From assembly GCA_013694645.1 (NCBI GenBank), contig JACDBZ010000312.1, forward strand, positions 1-6,552: a DNA stretch of 6,552 nucleotides, given 5' to 3'. The notes beneath the pieces were generated by a model that searched no databases, was not told the origin of the DNA, and saw nothing but the letters and a program-made list of their open reading frames with translations. Below, one piece after another: positions 5,899 through 6,552 of the stretch. The translations under genes and the position numbers were made by a program. Source of the DNA: Chloroflexota bacterium. GTDB taxonomy: Bacteria > Chloroflexota > Limnocylindria > QHBO01. Position 1 is the first letter of the stretch. Each line of letters begins with the position of its first letter.

Positions 5899-6552
5899 GC
5901 TGACCTTCGAGCTGATCGACGAGCGCAGCTTCGACGATATTCCGGCGCCCGCGCAGCCAGGCGCGCGTTGCCAGACGTGCGACTACTGGGAGCGGCTTGA
6001 CGGAGGGCGGGATGGTCCGCAAGCCGATGCGCGCAACGCCGACGCGCTGGCTGGCGGCAAGCGCCAACGGCTGCTTGCCGGGCGCGGGGTGTCTGGTGCG
6101 TACGCCATGCTCGCCTACCGGACCGATGCCGTTCAGCGCCTCGCCATCGGCTATGCGCAGTTCGGCCCGCTGAGTGCCTACCCCCGTGCGCAGTCGATCC
6201 GCGACCGCTACCCGCAGCTGCCCGAGTCGCCGGCCCCGTGGGTCGTCACCTGCCTCCAGGTCAGCCCCGAGGGTGATGATCGCGCCCGCGTCGGCGCCGG
6301 GCTGCTCGAGGCCGTGTGCGCCGACCTCGACCGGCGGGGCATCATCGCGGTCGAGGCCTACCCCGAAGCCGCCAACGATGAATGGCTCCCGTCGCCCGGC
6401 CCGTCCTCTGCCTACGAGGCGGCCGGCTTTGAGCACGCCGCCGGCGACGATCGTTTCCCGGTCTACCGCCGAGAGCTGACCGGCGAGACCGATCCTGAGG
6501 CGTGGTCCGGCCTGTTGCGCGCCAGCAAGCCATCCGACGATGAAGACGACGG
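5891..6552 (+). CDS. GNAT-like N-acetyltransferase family protein with CxxC-x-W motif (C-terminus beyond window)
   Basis: Translation from ATG 5891 stays open for 220 codons to the window edge, so the end is missing. The N-terminus has C27-Q-T-C30-D-Y-W33-E, a CxxCxxWE signature that I associate with a group of actinobacterial and chloroflexal proteins annotated as GNAT acetyltransferases. Then come IGYAQFGPLSAYPRA (about 86-100), WVVTCLQVSPEGD (117-129, resembling beta-4 of the GNAT fold), RVGAGLLEAV (133-142) in the place of the acetyl-CoA loop, IAVEAYP (152-158) and SSAYEAAGFEH (172-182), the typical GNAT C-terminal YexxGF. The acetyl-CoA motif R/Q-x-x-G-x-G/A is off by one: Ala lies where Arg or Gln is expected. 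The substrate is unknown. It overlaps hutH by 8 bases and is presumably co-transcribed with it. The C-terminal end seen is acidic (SDDEDD). Confidence 0.75.
   Translation, partial: MDELTFELIDERSFDDIPAPAQPGARCQTCDYWERLDGGRDGPQADARNADALAGGKRQRLLAGRGVSGAYAMLAYRTDAVQRLAIGYAQFGPLSAYPRAQSIRDRYPQLPESPAPWVVTCLQVSPEGDDRARVGAGLLEAVCADLDRRGIIAVEAYPEAANDEWLPSPGPSSAYEAAGFEHAAGDDRFPVYRRELTGETDPEAWSGLLRASKPSDDEDD

Overview
The window is very GC-rich (roughly two-thirds or more G+C by eye) and densely coding, with no rRNA, tRNA, CRISPR or insertion-sequence signal. The best clue to the host is an FMN riboswitch placed in front of an NMT1/THI5-type ABC importer. This matches the RibXY riboflavin importers known mainly from Chloroflexi (Chloroflexota). 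Leaderless-type promoters and GC-rich coding also fit that phylum or Actinobacteria-like bacteria. This assignment is inference.

Layout. Positions 1-2388, minus strand: a three-gene importer operon read right to left as ATPase (1537-2388), permease (800-1540) and substrate-binding lipoprotein (788 down to the window edge, C-terminus missing). Its leader holds a complete FMN riboswitch (2464-2625), a candidate ribosome-site-sequestering hairpin (2395-2423), a candidate promoter (2647-2675) and an unexplained 34-bp inverted repeat (2676-2709). Positions 2834-4345, minus strand: a PAP2-type phosphatase-like membrane protein followed by a DedA/VTT-family membrane protein. The two are in the same reading frame and separated by a single TGA, with DedA probably starting at a CTG just after it. 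Positions 4366-6552, plus strand: histidine ammonia-lyase (hutH) overlapping the start of a GNAT-like protein that runs off the window.

How the parts work together. When FMN is scarce the riboswitch should allow translation of the importer, bringing in riboflavin or a related precursor; when FMN is plentiful it should shut this off. PAP2 and DedA are both membrane proteins linked to lipid or polyprenyl-phosphate metabolism and are probably translationally coupled. hutH supplies the first step of histidine degradation, but no other hut gene is visible. The PAP2 and hutH starts are only 20 bp apart, diverge, and seem to share overlapping -10 hexamers that would give leaderless mRNAs in both directions.

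No wholly new system is evident. The most useful leads are the riboswitch-assigned complete importer with its own ATPase, the riboswitch expression platform, the PAP2-TGA-DedA in-frame junction, the back-to-back leaderless promoters and the 34-bp inverted repeat.
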